From contig NZ_FQZG01000019.1 in NCBI RefSeq assembly GCF_900141915.1, positions 1-57,724 on the forward strand: a stretch of 57,724 nucleotides of DNA, written 5' to 3'. The notes under the pieces were generated by a model, which was given only the letters and a program-made list of their open reading frames with translations, was not told the origin of the DNA and ran no database searches. Both the position numbers and the translations under genes were made by a program. The DNA comes from Tessaracoccus bendigoensis DSM 12906. GTDB lineage: Bacteria; Actinomycetota; Actinomycetes; Propionibacteriales; Propionibacteriaceae. Positions 32,766-42,391 of this stretch are shown piece by piece; positions within the stretch are counted from its first letter, which is position 1, and the number at the start of each line of letters is the position of its first letter.

Positions 32766-34463
32766 TCAGTCGCAGACGATCCGGTCACCGGCGTTGTACG
32801 TCCACGAATTCGGCTCTTCGCGAACGACTTCGCCGTCCAGGTAGAAGAGCCGCTTCCAGGTGGCGGTGAACCCCTGGATCGGCGCCTGCGGCTCGCAGGT
32901 CGGGTCACCGGTGATGGTGCGGGTGGTGCCGGAGTAGAAGCCGGACTTCACGATGTCGGTCGAGACGATCTTGTCGTAGGTCGGTTTGGACCAGATCTCG
33001 AACGTCAGCGACCCCTTGTTGCCTGACGATGACGGGTTGATGTAGCCGCGGATGATCGCCGGGAACTCGGTGTCGTTCTGGAAGCGCATGTCGAGCGAAC
33101 CGTAGTAGATCGTCGACTCACGGCCCGCGGGGTACCGATCGAAGTACAGGCTGTGCGGCTTGTGTTCGATGTCCTTGAACCCGGCGAAGAACGCGGCATT
33201 GAACAGCGTGGTGGCGGCCTGAGAGATGCCCCCGCCCGATTCCTTCACCAACCTGCCACCGTTGATCACGTAGCCGTCGGTGAACCCGTTGGCCGCGGTG
33301 CGTTCCCCAAGCGCATCGTTGAGTGAGAAGATCTCGTCCGGCATCAGAACCGTGCCGTTTACGAGTTCGGAGGCGCGGCCGAGGTTCTTGTTGCGGTACG
33401 CGGCGTGGGGGTAGCTCGTGGTGAACGACCCGATCTTGGTGAACGTTCCGAGGCTCTCGGCCTGTTCGGTGGTGAACTCGGGCTCGCCCTTGACGACCTC
33501 GACGGGTGCGGTGCGCCCGTCGCCCGTCGCAGTGGCGGCCTTCTCCACCCCAGCGGCGAAGGAGTCCTTGTCAAGGGCCTCTCCAACGACAGCTGGGACC
33601 ACTACGACCTCCGAACCGGAGAACGCGAAGCTGGCGTCCTTGGTCGGGGTCAGCTTCAGCGCCTTCTGCGCCTCGGCGGTCGACTCGAACAGTGCGTCGG
33701 CGTCGAGTCGGCCGACGAGGGCGCCGTCGACCTTCTCGAACGTGGCCGCCTCAGCCAGCTGCTCGGCGGTGATCTGCATCGAGGTGTCGTTGTGGGTCAG
33801 AGTCACGGGACCGCTGACGAGCGGCTCTGCGAATGTGCTGACGACCTCGTCGACCATCGCATCGGTCACATCGGGATCGGTTGAGTCAATGGTTGCTTCG
33901 GCCTCGACAGCTCCCTCTCTGAACGCGTCCGACACGGCCGTCGATGTTGCCTCAACGTTCAGCGCCTCCGCCTGCGCGGCCGGGGTACGCACCACTTTGC
34001 CCGCCTCGAACCCGACGGTGGCCGGGGTGCCGGGGACGGCGAACGTGGAGGCCTGCGCCACCACAGCGTCGTTGAGGGACGACTCGTCGACGTTTCGCAC
34101 CAGGTCGACCGGCCCGCCGCCCAGGAGCGAGTGGACGATCAGGGCCGGGTTCCAGCTCGATCCGCCACCGGCGTCGGCAACGGTGGCATCGAAGTCGGCG
34201 GTCAGTCCGGACTGGGACGGGATGATGCTGACGGACCGGTCACCGGCACTGACGGTGATCGGCTCGTCGACCTTCGGCCCCAACTCGGACCGGAGCTTCT
34301 CGACCGCCTGGTCAGGGGCGAGCCCCCCGATCATGACGCCGTCGACCTCTGCCCTTGCGGGGACCTGCTCACCTGCCACGAAGTGTGCGGTGAGGTATGC
34401 CCCACCGAGAACGACGACGGTGCCACCGATCGCCGCGATTGCGATCCTGCTGCGCTTCTTCAC
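32766..34463 (-). CDS. VanW-family protein with peptidoglycan-binding-like repeats
   Basis: A 565-residue secreted or membrane-anchored protein. The N-terminal helix (IAIAAIGGTVVVLGGAYLTA) is followed by repeated PG_binding_4-like modules (about 35-320, with recurring LTADFDATV/MQITAEQLAEAA-type units) and a VanW domain (about 345-480: TSYPHAAYRNKNLGRASELV, GGGISQAATTLFNAAF, ESTIYYG). The last 80 residues contain two cysteines. Family function is unsettled, with a link to glycopeptide resistance clusters and the cell wall. The GTG start follows GGGAGG. Confidence 0.88.
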   Translation of the reverse strand: MKKRSRIAIAAIGGTVVVLGGAYLTAHFVAGEQVPARAEVDGVMIGGLAPDQAVEKLRSELGPKVDEPITVSAGDRSVSIIPSQSGLTADFDATVADAGGGSSWNPALIVHSLLGGGPVDLVRNVDESSLNDAVVAQASTFAVPGTPATVGFEAGKVVRTPAAQAEALNVEATSTAVSDAFREGAVEAEATIDSTDPDVTDAMVDEVVSTFAEPLVSGPVTLTHNDTSMQITAEQLAEAATFEKVDGALVGRLDADALFESTAEAQKALKLTPTKDASFAFSGSEVVVVPAVVGEALDKDSFAAGVEKAATATGDGRTAPVEVVKGEPEFTTEQAESLGTFTKIGSFTTSYPHAAYRNKNLGRASELVNGTVLMPDEIFSLNDALGERTAANGFTDGYVINGGRLVKESGGGISQAATTLFNAAFFAGFKDIEHKPHSLYFDRYPAGRESTIYYGSLDMRFQNDTEFPAIIRGYINPSSSGNKGSLTFEIWSKPTYDKIVSTDIVKSGFYSGTTRTITGDPTCEPQAPIQGFTATWKRLFYLDGEVVREEPNSWTYNAGDRIVCD

Positions 34464-34587
34464 TTGCCTCCCTCGTCGGCCGGCGGGCCGAAAACCTCTC
34501 CCATGCTACGGAATCCGTGGCGCCTACCCCAAAACACGTCCGTCAGGAAAGTGCCGATCAATGCCGTTCTCGGCGATCAGTGGTTCC

Positions 34588-36264
34588 CTAACCGAGGCTG
34601 ATCCGCCAGGGCATCGTGAGCACCCCCGTCGTGCTGATCCCGAGGCGGGCCGCGAGGCTGACCAGCGTCGATTCGACACCTGGCAGGTTGGCGCCTCCCG
34701 CCGTCGATTCCGATGAGGTGGCGGGTTTCAGCAACGCGACGAAACCCGGGTCGCCGATGTGGGTCAGCTTCGCCCTGCGGGCTGGGAGCCCAGCCAGCAC
34801 ACACGCCCGCTCGACTGCGAGGTTCCTTCCGCCGATGTGGTCGATGAGGCCGCGCCCCAGCGCATCGGCCCCCGTCCAGACGCGGCCACGGGCGACGCGT
34901 TCGAGGTCCTCGAGGGGCATGTCCCGGTCGTGGGCCGCGAAGGTGGTGAAGTCGCGGTAGACCCGGTCGAGGAACCTGTTAAGGCGCTCCCAGTCGGAGT
35001 CGGTGAAACCGTGGGCGCTCGAGAAGGTGCCGGCGGCCGCGCCGATGGCGACGGTTTCCCGGATCAGGCCGAGTCTGTCGTAAAGGTCGGCTGTGACCAT
35101 CTTTCCGCCGAGTACCCCGATCGAACCGGTGAGGGTGGATGCCTGCGCGACGATCTCGTTGCAGGGCATTGCGGCGTAGTAGCCGCCCGAGGCGGCCACG
35201 GTCTCCATGTGCGCGACGACGGGTTTGCCTGCCTCCCGAAGCCGCAACACCGAACGCCGGATGAAGTCCGAGGCGACCGCAGAGCCCCCTGGCGAGTCGA
35301 TCGTCAGGACCACCGCCTTGACGTCGTCGTCCCTTCCTGCGGCACGAAGTTGTTCGTCGACAACATCGGCACCGGCCTGCTGCCCGCCACCCAACGATGA
35401 ACCGCCACGGCCCGTGACGATGGCGCCACGTAACTGGACCACAGCGACCTTCGGCTGCCGGGGTCGGAACTTTCTGGCCAGTTCGGCCTTGTTGGAATAG
35501 CGGTGCGCGAACAGCAGCGCCTCCGTGTCGACGCCCCAGTCCTGCAGCACCGTCGAGTACGCCTGATCGCGGTAGCCGATGTGGTCGATCAGCCCCAGCT
35601 CCAACGCCCTCTCCGGGTCGATCGGTGCGGCGTTGACCGCTTCCCAGACCTGGACGGTCGTGAGTCGACGACGACGCGCGATGTCGGAGACGATCGAATC
35701 CACGATCGACTGCCCCAGCCGGGTCGTCATCTCGCGTTGGGGCTCGGTGACATGATCTGCCGCGTACGTATTCGCCGCGGTCTTGTACTCGTGTCGTTGG
35801 CCGAACTGCGGCTCGACGCCCACCTTGTCCAGGAGGCCCTTGAGCAGCGTCATGCTGAGCTCGATGCCCTCGACGCAGAGCATTCCGGTGGGTTGCAGCC
35901 AGATCTCCTGCGCAGCGGTGGCGAGATGGTAGGACCCGAGGCCTTGCATGAGTTCCCCGAACGACTCGGCCCATGCCATGGTCTTCTTCCTGGTCCCGAA
36001 CTCCTCGACGAGGCCGGCGATCTCCTCGACGTGTGCCAGCGCCGTCCCGGACGCGGCGGCGTGCACGATCAGCCCGACGACACGGTCGTCGTCGGCCGCG
36101 ACCCGGAGATGCTCTCGAAGGGCTGAGAGGCTGGGTGAGTTGATCAGTTGGATGGCCTGCAACGGGTTGGTCGGCCTGGCGGTGAGGACACCCCTTGCCA
36201 TGTCGAGCTCAAGGACGATCGGCTTGTCCCCGGTGACCCTGCTCACAATGTCGCTGATTCCCAT
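34588..36264 (-). CDS. sppA: signal peptide peptidase SppA, 67K type
   Basis: A 558-residue S49 protease with two tandem ClpP-like halves, the length of the E. coli-type enzyme. The catalytic Lys should be in QRHEYKTAANTYA (N half), and the nucleophile Ser in AASGGYYAAMPCNEIVAQ with TLTGSIGVLGGK following (C half). It degrades signal peptides after cleavage and membrane-associated peptides. Unlike E. coli SppA, no clear N-terminal membrane helix is visible, which is common in actinobacterial forms. Confidence 0.91.
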   Translation of the reverse strand: MGISDIVSRVTGDKPIVLELDMARGVLTARPTNPLQAIQLINSPSLSALREHLRVAADDDRVVGLIVHAAASGTALAHVEEIAGLVEEFGTRKKTMAWAESFGELMQGLGSYHLATAAQEIWLQPTGMLCVEGIELSMTLLKGLLDKVGVEPQFGQRHEYKTAANTYAADHVTEPQREMTTRLGQSIVDSIVSDIARRRRLTTVQVWEAVNAAPIDPERALELGLIDHIGYRDQAYSTVLQDWGVDTEALLFAHRYSNKAELARKFRPRQPKVAVVQLRGAIVTGRGGSSLGGGQQAGADVVDEQLRAAGRDDDVKAVVLTIDSPGGSAVASDFIRRSVLRLREAGKPVVAHMETVAASGGYYAAMPCNEIVAQASTLTGSIGVLGGKMVTADLYDRLGLIRETVAIGAAAGTFSSAHGFTDSDWERLNRFLDRVYRDFTTFAAHDRDMPLEDLERVARGRVWTGADALGRGLIDHIGGRNLAVERACVLAGLPARRAKLTHIGDPGFVALLKPATSSESTAGGANLPGVESTLVSLAARLGISTTGVLTMPWRISLG

Positions 36265-36270
36265 TGGCCC

Positions 36271-36276
36271 AGCTTA
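36271..36276 (-). promoter_or_regulatory. -10 element, leaderless start of sppA
   Basis: TAAGCT on the minus strand, 6 nt before ATG 36264. Confidence 0.5.
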
Positions 36277-36320
36277 CGGACCGGCCCAACCCCTGCCGCG
36301 GCCTACCCAGCCACAGCAAG

Positions 36321-36346
36321 AAGCCCTCCCCCTGAGGGGAGGGCTT
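36321..36346 (-). terminator. intrinsic terminator of tkt
   Basis: Stem AAGCCCTCCCC / GGGGAGGGCTT with a 4-nt loop, 12 nt after the tkt stop and before the sppA promoter. Confidence 0.75.
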
Positions 36347-36357
36347 TCGCGATTGGG

Positions 36358-38415
36358 TCAGGGCAGCAGAGCTCTGACGGCGGAGGCGACGTTCTCGCCG
36401 GTGAAGCCGTACTCCTCGAACAGCTTCCCTCCGGCGGCCGAGGCGCCGAAATGCTCGATGCTCACAGAGGCACCATCCGAGCCGACGTACTTTGCCCAGC
36501 CGAGCGCGATGCCCGCCTCGACGCTGACGCGCACCGTGACGGCCTTGGGCAGCACCGACTCCCGGTATTCCGCGCTCTGCGCGTCGAACCACTCCTGGCA
36601 GGGCATCGAGACGACCCTCGTCGACACGCCTTCAGCCTCCAGCTCCTCCTGCGCGTCGAGCGCCACGGAGACCTCGGAGCCTGACGCGATCAGGATGGCC
36701 TGCACGTCACCCGACGCCTCGCTGACCACGTAGGCGCCTTGCGCGACGCCCTCCGCAGAAGCGAACTTGTCGCCGCGCGGGATGGTACGCAGGTCCTGGC
36801 GCGACAGGATCAGGCCCGCCGGGCCTTCGGTGCGACGCAGGATCTCGCCCCATGCGACCGAGGTCTCATTCGCGTCGGCAGGCCGGACGATCGCAAGCCC
36901 TGGGATCGCCCGCATCGCCGCCAGGTGCTCGATCGGCTGGTGCGTCGGGCCATCCTCCCCGACCCCGACGGAGTCGTGGGTCCATACGAAGATGGAGTCC
37001 AGATTCATCAACGCTGCGAGCCGCACCGCGGGGCGCATGTAGTCGGTGAACACGAAGAACGTGCCGCCGTAGGCGCGGGTCAACCCCGACAGGTTGATGC
37101 CGTTGACGATGCCGCCCATGGCGTGCTCACGGATGCCGAAGTGCAGGGTGCGGCCGAATGGGTTGCCCGGCCAGTCCTTGGTCACGCGGTCGGCGGGGAG
37201 GAAACTCGGCTGCCCCTTCATCGTGGTGTTGTTCGAGCCCGCAAGGTCGGCTGAACCGCCCCACAGCTCGGGCAGTTGATCGGCCAGTTCGGTGAGAACC
37301 TCACCGGACGCTGCGCGGGTCGACTTCTTCCCTTCCTCGAACACGGGGAGCGTGAGGTCCTCGGGGAGCTTGCGGGCCCTTACCCGCTTCAGGAGCGCTG
37401 CACCTTCCGGGTTGGCGTCCTCCCAGGCGGTGAACCTGGTGTCCCACGCCTCACGCGCCGCCCGGCCACGGGCTGCGACGTGCGCGCGCGCGGCGTCGAC
37501 GACGTTCTGGTCGATGGCGAACGGCCGTTGCTCGAACGAGAGGAGATCCTTGAACGCCGCGATCTCATCGCCACCGATCTTCGAGCCGTGGATCGAGTGG
37601 TGCCCCTGCTTGTTCGGGAGAGGCCAACCGATGACGGTGGTCAGCCGGATGAGGCTCGGCTTGTCGGTGACGGCCTTGGCCGCCTCGATCGCGTCGTAGA
37701 GGGCCTGAACATCTTCCTTGTACTCCGTGCCACCGTTGGTCCAGTCGACGTGGGCCACGTCCCAGCCGTAGGCGGCGTAGCGGGCCTCGACGTCTTCGTT
37801 GAAGGAGATGTTCGTGTCACCCTCGATGGAGATGCGGTTGTCGTCGTAGATCAGGACGAGGTTGCCGAGCTTCTGGGTGCCCGCCAGGGATGACGCCTCC
37901 GAAGCGACACCCTCCTGAAGGCAGCCGTCGCCTGCGATGGCGTAGACGAAGTGGTCGAAGACCGAATCACCAACTGGTGTCTCGGGGTCGTAGACGCCGT
38001 GCTCACGGCGGGCGGCCATCGCCATGCCTACGGCGTTCGAGATGCCGGCGCCGAGCGGGCCGGTGGTGCACTCCACGAAGTCGGTGTGGCCGTACTCTGG
38101 GTGGCCGGGCGTCTTGGAACCCCAGGTCCGCAGCGACGCGATGTCGGTGAGCTCCAGCCCCAACCCCGCCAGGTAGAGCTGCGCGTACTGCACCATCGAG
38201 GCATGGCCTGCGGAGAGGACGAACCGGTCGCGGCCGATCCAGGCAGGATCGTTGGCGTCGGTGTTCATCACCTTCTGGTAGAGCAGGTAAGCAACCGGCG
38301 CAAGCGAGACCGGTGTACCCGGGTGCCCGTTGCCCGTCTTCTCGACAGCGTCGACGGCGAGAATCCTGGCCGTGTCGACGGCGCGAGAGTCCTGTTCGGT
38401 CCACTCAAGAGTCAC
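36358..38415 (-). CDS. tkt: transketolase
   Basis: A 685-residue TPP enzyme of the pentose-phosphate pathway. Motifs are GNGHPGTPVSLAPVAYLLYQ at the N-terminus, the TPP/Mg site GDGCLQEGVASEASSLAG to YDDNRISIEGDT, the transketolase second signature in LTRAYGGTFFVFTDYMRPA, and HDSVGVGEDGPTHQPIEHL. Start is GTG 38415. No tal, zwf or pgi genes are next to it here. Confidence 0.96.
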   Translation of the reverse strand: MTLEWTEQDSRAVDTARILAVDAVEKTGNGHPGTPVSLAPVAYLLYQKVMNTDANDPAWIGRDRFVLSAGHASMVQYAQLYLAGLGLELTDIASLRTWGSKTPGHPEYGHTDFVECTTGPLGAGISNAVGMAMAARREHGVYDPETPVGDSVFDHFVYAIAGDGCLQEGVASEASSLAGTQKLGNLVLIYDDNRISIEGDTNISFNEDVEARYAAYGWDVAHVDWTNGGTEYKEDVQALYDAIEAAKAVTDKPSLIRLTTVIGWPLPNKQGHHSIHGSKIGGDEIAAFKDLLSFEQRPFAIDQNVVDAARAHVAARGRAAREAWDTRFTAWEDANPEGAALLKRVRARKLPEDLTLPVFEEGKKSTRAASGEVLTELADQLPELWGGSADLAGSNNTTMKGQPSFLPADRVTKDWPGNPFGRTLHFGIREHAMGGIVNGINLSGLTRAYGGTFFVFTDYMRPAVRLAALMNLDSIFVWTHDSVGVGEDGPTHQPIEHLAAMRAIPGLAIVRPADANETSVAWGEILRRTEGPAGLILSRQDLRTIPRGDKFASAEGVAQGAYVVSEASGDVQAILIASGSEVSVALDAQEELEAEGVSTRVVSMPCQEWFDAQSAEYRESVLPKAVTVRVSVEAGIALGWAKYVGSDGASVSIEHFGASAAGGKLFEEYGFTGENVASAVRALLP

Positions 38416-38511
38416 AGTTTGTCCTAACTACTTTGTTTGCAGTCTGCTGATGCTGCGGCGCGTAGCCCAGAGCTTACCTTCAAGCGGATGTGAACGGTCA
38501 CACAGGTCCAC

Positions 38512-38727
38512 TCAACGAACTCCGTCAGGGCCCTCACCGTAATAGAGGAAGGAATCGGAAGAAGCGAAACTGGTTACGGCAGTCTCCGTCTCCGGCTCGA
38601 CCGGAAGCGGCTCGACGGGGACGGACGCGCCGGGCGGATGGGGCAGGACGGTGTCCCCGATCTGTTCCCGAACGAGCCGCTGCAGCTCATCGCCGCCCTT
38701 CTCGTCGAACTTGCGGACCTCTGCCAT
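38512..38727 (-). CDS. small acidic hypothetical protein
   Basis: A 71-residue protein without a recognised family. The N-terminus is a charged helix (MAEVRKFDEKGGDELQRLVR), the middle is Pro/Glu-rich (VPVEPLPVEPETET) and the end is SFASSDSFLYYGEGPDGVR. ATG 38727 follows the phosphoribosyltransferase stop by one nucleotide, so it is translated from the same mRNA. This tight coupling is the best evidence that it is real. Confidence 0.6.
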   Translation of the reverse strand: MAEVRKFDEKGGDELQRLVREQIGDTVLPHPPGASVPVEPLPVEPETETAVTSFASSDSFLYYGEGPDGVR

Positions 38728-38728
38728 C

Positions 38729-39232
38729 TCACTGTCCTTTCTTGACCGGCGCCTCGGCCGACCAGGGGAAGACGATCCACCGGTCGGTGCCCTTCCAGGC
38801 GAAGTCCGGCGCCACGACGCTGCGCGGCTTGGAGTAGAGCACCGCGGAACGCACCTCAGCCCCGAACCCGCGCAGCAGCTTGAGGACTAGACCCAGCGTG
38901 CGTCCCGAGTCGGCGACATCGTCGACCACCAGTATCCGTTGACCGGCGACGGACTCGGTGTCGAGCATCGGCGCAAGCAGAACAGGGTCGGCCAGTGTCT
39001 CGTTGACGTCGGTGTAGAACTCGACGTTGATGGCATCGGACAGCTTGACGCCCAGGGCGTAGGTCATGGCCCCGGCCAGGGTCAGCCCCCCGCGGGCGAC
39101 GGCGATGACGATCTGGGGCTCGAAACCGGAGTCGACGACCGCTTGGGACAGTTCCCGCGAAGCGGAACCGAACCTCTCCCAAGTGAGGATTTCACGGTCT
39201 TCGAGTCCGGATGCGTCCGCGTGGTAAGCCAT
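38729..39232 (-). CDS. phosphoribosyltransferase (hypoxanthine/xanthine type)
   Basis: A 167-residue type I phosphoribosyltransferase. The PRPP loop is RILVVDDVADSGRTLGLV, the N-terminal part has IVIAVARGGLTLAGAMTYAL, and YSKPRSVVAPDFAW and DRWIVFPWS resemble Gpt/xanthine-guanine and related purine salvage enzymes. The exact base is not determined. ATG 39232 is preferred over longer starts because TACGAT ends 7 nt before it. It forms a two-gene unit with the small acidic protein. Confidence 0.87.
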   Translation of the reverse strand: MAYHADASGLEDREILTWERFGSASRELSQAVVDSGFEPQIVIAVARGGLTLAGAMTYALGVKLSDAINVEFYTDVNETLADPVLLAPMLDTESVAGQRILVVDDVADSGRTLGLVLKLLRGFGAEVRSAVLYSKPRSVVAPDFAWKGTDRWIVFPWSAEAPVKKGQ

Positions 39233-39239
39233 GCGCGTC

Positions 39240-39245
39240 ATCGTA
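39240..39245 (-). promoter_or_regulatory. -10 element, leaderless start of phosphoribosyltransferase
   Basis: TACGAT on the minus strand, 7 nt before ATG 39232. It overlaps an alternative upstream ATG at 39241. Confidence 0.45.
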
Positions 39246-39274
39246 GTGCTCAAGGCCAATCCGGGCACAGTGCC

Positions 39275-39769
39275 TCAGCTGAGTACCCGTGTCACGAACA
39301 CGACATCGAGCCAGCGGTCGAACTTGCGGCCCACCTCCGGGAGCTGGCTGGAGGCGACGAACCCCAGCCGTTCGTGGAACGCGATCGACTCCTGATTTGC
39401 GCCGTCGACCACTCCGACCATGGCGTGCACGTTGTTGCCGCGGGCCACATCGACCAACGCGTTCATGAGCATTCGCCCGAGGCCACCGGTCCTGTGCCCT
39501 GATGCGATGTAGATGCTGTGCTCGACCGTGTGACGGTAGGCACCCTGGGACCGGAACTGGCCGTAGCTCGCATAGCCTGCGACGACGCCGTCGTCCTCCA
39601 CGACGAGCACCGGGAAGCCCTCGGCCGTCAGCCGCTCGAACCAGGCACGCCGATCCGCAACAGAGACCGGCTCGAGCGTGTACGAAGCAGTCGTGCCGAC
39701 GCCCGCCTCGTTGAAGATTTCCGTGATTGCCGGGATGTCGTTGTGTGTGGCGGGTCGAATCGTCGGCAT
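39275..39769 (-). CDS. GNAT acetyltransferase, phosphinothricin/methionine-sulfone (PAT/MnaT) type
   Basis: A 164-residue GNAT. IRPATHNDIPAITEIFNEAG and the substrate-side segment YRHTVEHSIYIASGHRTGGLG followed by GRMLMNAL fit the PAT/MnaT group; the acetyl-CoA loop is GHRTGGLG. Members acetylate glutamate analogues such as phosphinothricin, methionine sulfone or sulfoximine. It has its own leaderless promoter and no operon partner. Confidence 0.85.
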   Translation of the reverse strand: MPTIRPATHNDIPAITEIFNEAGVGTTASYTLEPVSVADRRAWFERLTAEGFPVLVVEDDGVVAGYASYGQFRSQGAYRHTVEHSIYIASGHRTGGLGRMLMNALVDVARGNNVHAMVGVVDGANQESIAFHERLGFVASSQLPEVGRKFDRWLDVVFVTRVLS

Positions 39770-39776
39770 GGCCCCA

Positions 39777-39782
39777 ATCCTA
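39777..39782 (-). promoter_or_regulatory. -10 element, leaderless start of PAT-type acetyltransferase
   Basis: TAGGAT on the minus strand, 7 nt before ATG 39769. Confidence 0.5.
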
Positions 39783-39815
39783 ACGAGGTCTGACCTCGTG
39801 CGGCGCCACGCACGC

Positions 39816-39821
39816 TACCGT
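39816..39821 (+). promoter_or_regulatory. -10 element, leaderless start of epimerase
   Basis: TACCGT followed by 6 nt and ATG 39828. Confidence 0.4.
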
Positions 39822-39827
39822 TACCGC

Positions 39828-40652
39828 ATGAACAAGAAGGCCGGGGATGGACTGATCTCACTTTCGGGCGACTGGGGCTCGATTTCGGTGCACGAACTCG
39901 GGGCGACGGTCACCTCCTGGCGGCCGGGTGGCCGCGAGGCGCTGTTCACCGCCTCCAACGAGACGCCGGGGGCGGCCCCGATGTGGCATGGCGGAATCCC
40001 GGTCTGCGCGCCGTGGTTCGGCGCCGGCCCCGGCGACTGGAAGGTGCCGTTCTCCCACGGGCTGGTCTCCCGGGTCCGGTGGAAGGTCATCTCCACAGCT
40101 GGCGACGACGACCGGGCGCACCTGACGCTGGCCACAGACGCCGCCGCCACGCGTGACCTGCCCGGCGCAAACCACTTCCCCTCGGACCTTCGCTATGTGC
40201 TGGACATCGTGGCGGATGCATCCAGACTGACACTCGGGTTGACGATCGTGTCCCCGACGCGCGACGCCGTCGTCGAGTTGGCGTTCCACCCCTACCTGCT
40301 CACCGATGCGCCCACGGCTTCGGTCGCAGGCCTCGAATCGGTGGGGTTCACCGACTACGCGGTCTCCGCCGTCGGCTCGGAGGACTCGCCGGTGGCCGTT
40401 GGCCGATACCTGGACCGGGTCTACGAGCAGGCCCGTCCGACGAAGGTCACGTCGCAGTCGGGATCGCTGCGGTTGGCCGCACAGGGGGCGAGTTCGGTGA
40501 TCGTGTGGAATCCCGGCCCGGCAGGCACGCAGGTTCCCGATGGTGAATGGGAACGCTTCGTCTGTGTCGAGTACGGCTGCGTGAAACGCAACCAGACGCT
40601 CATCCCCGCCGGGGGTACACATCTGCTCAGGATGACCATCACGGTCGACTGA
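39828..40652 (+). CDS. aldose 1-epimerase-like / D-hexose-6-phosphate mutarotase
   Basis: A 274-residue galactose-mutarotase-fold protein of the YeaD/Ymr099 type: GATVTSWRPGGREALFTASN, GGIPVCAPWFGAGPGDWKVPFSHG (read as two blocks around WFG) with the catalytic His, and a late WERFVCVEYGCV segment with the acidic residue. It interconverts anomers of hexose phosphates. Relevant for the neighbouring glucan and pentose-phosphate genes only in a general way. Confidence 0.88.
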   Translation: MNKKAGDGLISLSGDWGSISVHELGATVTSWRPGGREALFTASNETPGAAPMWHGGIPVCAPWFGAGPGDWKVPFSHGLVSRVRWKVISTAGDDDRAHLTLATDAAATRDLPGANHFPSDLRYVLDIVADASRLTLGLTIVSPTRDAVVELAFHPYLLTDAPTASVAGLESVGFTDYAVSAVGSEDSPVAVGRYLDRVYEQARPTKVTSQSGSLRLAAQGASSVIVWNPGPAGTQVPDGEWERFVCVEYGCVKRNQTLIPAGGTHLLRMTITVD

Positions 40653-40696
40653 TCCGTCGTCGGCCGACAGGGGCCGGCTACGGACGCTCCCGCCCA

Positions 40697-41305
40697 TCAC
40701 CCGGCGCCGAGCAGCCGCCGCTCATCGCCTATGGTGGTGTCGTCACCGTGGCCGGTGTGGACCACCGTCTCGTCCGGCAGGACGAACAACCGGGCCCTGA
40801 TCGACTCCTCGATCAGGGGTCGGCTGCTGAACGACCTCCCGGTCGCCCCGGGCCCTCCCTTGAAGAGGGTGTCGCCGGTGAAAACGCAGTCGAGCGAGGG
40901 CGCGTAGAGGCAAACCGCACCGGGGGCGTGCCCGGGGGTATGGAGCACCTGGAGCGTCACCGACCCGACGAAGAACTCCTTCCCGTCCACCAGGTCACGG
41001 TCCCAACGCCGGTCCGGATGCGTCAATTGCCACAGCGGCTCGTCTGCCGGATGCAGCCAGATGGGCGCGCCCGTCCGGTCGGACAACTCCGGCGCGACCC
41101 TCACATGATCGTCGTGCGCGTGGGTACAGACGATCGCCTGAACCCGTCGACCATCGACGGCGGCCAGGATGGCCTCAACGTCGTGTGGCGCGTCGATCAC
41201 GATCACCTCCTGATCGTCGCCCACCAGCCATACGTTGTTGTCGACCTCGAAGGTCTGCCCGTCGAGCGAGAACGTGCCGCTGGTCACCGCATGCGTGACG
41301 CTCAC
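40697..41305 (-). CDS. MBL-fold hydrolase paired with mycothiol-dependent dehydrogenase
   Basis: A 202-residue metallo-beta-lactamase-fold hydrolase. Zn ligands are THAHDDH, the His in [12 protein letters not shown], the Asp in [11 protein letters not shown] and a final His in HTGHGDD. Glyoxalase-II-like members hydrolyse thioesters. The GTG start overlaps the mscR stop (GTGA). In mycobacteria an MBL protein likewise pairs with MscR, so hydrolysis of S-formylmycothiol is the likely role. Confidence 0.88.
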   Translation of the reverse strand: MSVTHAVTSGTFSLDGQTFEVDNNVWLVGDDQEVIVIDAPHDVEAILAAVDGRRVQAIVCTHAHDDHVRVAPELSDRTGAPIWLHPADEPLWQLTHPDRRWDRDLVDGKEFFVGSVTLQVLHTPGHAPGAVCLYAPSLDCVFTGDTLFKGGPGATGRSFSSRPLIEESIRARLFVLPDETVVHTGHGDDTTIGDERRLLGAG

Positions 41306-42387
41306 AGGATCACCACGGAGCGGAGCACGTCGCCGTCGCTCATCTTCTGGAATGCGGCTTCGACGTCGTCGATGCCGATCCGCTCACTTACGAACGCATC
41401 CAGGTCGAGCCGACCCTGCAGATACAGGTCGATCAGCATCGGGAAGTCGCGGGACGGCAGGCAGTCGCCGTACCAGCTCGACTTGAGCGAACCGCCGCGC
41501 CCGAACACGTCGAGCAACGGGATCTCGGGGACCTTCGCGTCGGGGTGCGGCACACCGACCAGGACGACGGTCCCGGCCAGGTCGCGGGCGTAGAACGCCT
41601 GTTTCCACGTCTCCGGGATGCCGACGGCGTCGATGACGACGTCGGCACCGAACCCCCCGGTCAATTCATGGATCGCCTCCACCGCATCGCGCCCGCGGGA
41701 GTTGACGGTGTGCGTGGCGCCGAGACCGCTGGCCCATTCGAGCTTCCGGTCGTCGACATCGACGGCGATGATCGTGCCTGCCCCTGCCAGCGCCGATCCG
41801 GCGACCGCGGCGCAGCCGACGCCGCCGCAGCCGATCACAGCGACAGACTTGCCCCGGCCTACAGCACCGGTGTTGATCGCGGCCCCGATGCCCGCCATGA
41901 CGCCGCAACCCAGCAGCCCAGCGGCAGCAGGGCTCGCGGCCGGATCGACCGGGGTGCACTGCCCGGCGTGGACGAGGGTCTTCTCGATGAACGCCCCGAT
42001 CCCGAGCGCAGGGGTCAGCTCGGTGCCGTCGGAAAGCGTCATCTTCTGCGTGGCGTTGAAGGTGCTGAAGCAGTACCAGGGCTCACCTCGTCGGCAGGCC
42101 CGGCAGTCGCCGCACACTGCGCGCCAGTTGAGGATGACGTAGTCGCCTGGCTTGACGTTGGTGACGCCCTCGCCGACCGCCTCGACCACCCCCGCGGCTT
42201 CATGGCCGAGGAGGAACGGGAAATCATCGTTGATGCCGCCGTCACGGTAGTGGAGGTCCGTGTGGCAGACGCCACAGGCCTGAATCTCGACCACCGCCTC
42301 CCCCGGACCAGGGTCGGGCACGTTGATCTCCTCAAGAGTGACCGGACGTCCTTTGGCTCGGGCGACGATGCCCTTCACTGTCTGCAT
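41302..42387 (-). CDS. mscR: S-(hydroxymethyl)mycothiol dehydrogenase
   Basis: A 361-residue zinc alcohol dehydrogenase of class III type. Catalytic Zn ligands are Cys in [13 protein letters not shown] and His in [11 protein letters not shown]; the structural Zn lobe is [15 protein letters not shown]. The NAD site is [35 protein letters not shown] is characteristic of the mycothiol-dependent formaldehyde dehydrogenase/nitrosothiol reductase. It oxidises formaldehyde bound to mycothiol. Confidence 0.94.
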   Translation of the reverse strand: MQTVKGIVARAKGRPVTLEEINVPDPGPGEAVVEIQACGVCHTDLHYRDGGINDDFPFLLGHEAAGVVEAVGEGVTNVKPGDYVILNWRAVCGDCRACRRGEPWYCFSTFNATQKMTLSDGTELTPALGIGAFIEKTLVHAGQCTPVDPAASPAAAGLLGCGVMAGIGAAINTGAVGRGKSVAVIGCGGVGCAAVAGSALAGAGTIIAVDVDDRKLEWASGLGATHTVNSRGRDAVEAIHELTGGFGADVVIDAVGIPETWKQAFYARDLAGTVVLVGVPHPDAKVPEIPLLDVFGRGGSLKSSWYGDCLPSRDFPMLIDLYLQGRLDLDAFVSERIGIDDVEAAFQKMSDGDVLRSVVIL

Positions 42388-42391
42388 GATC

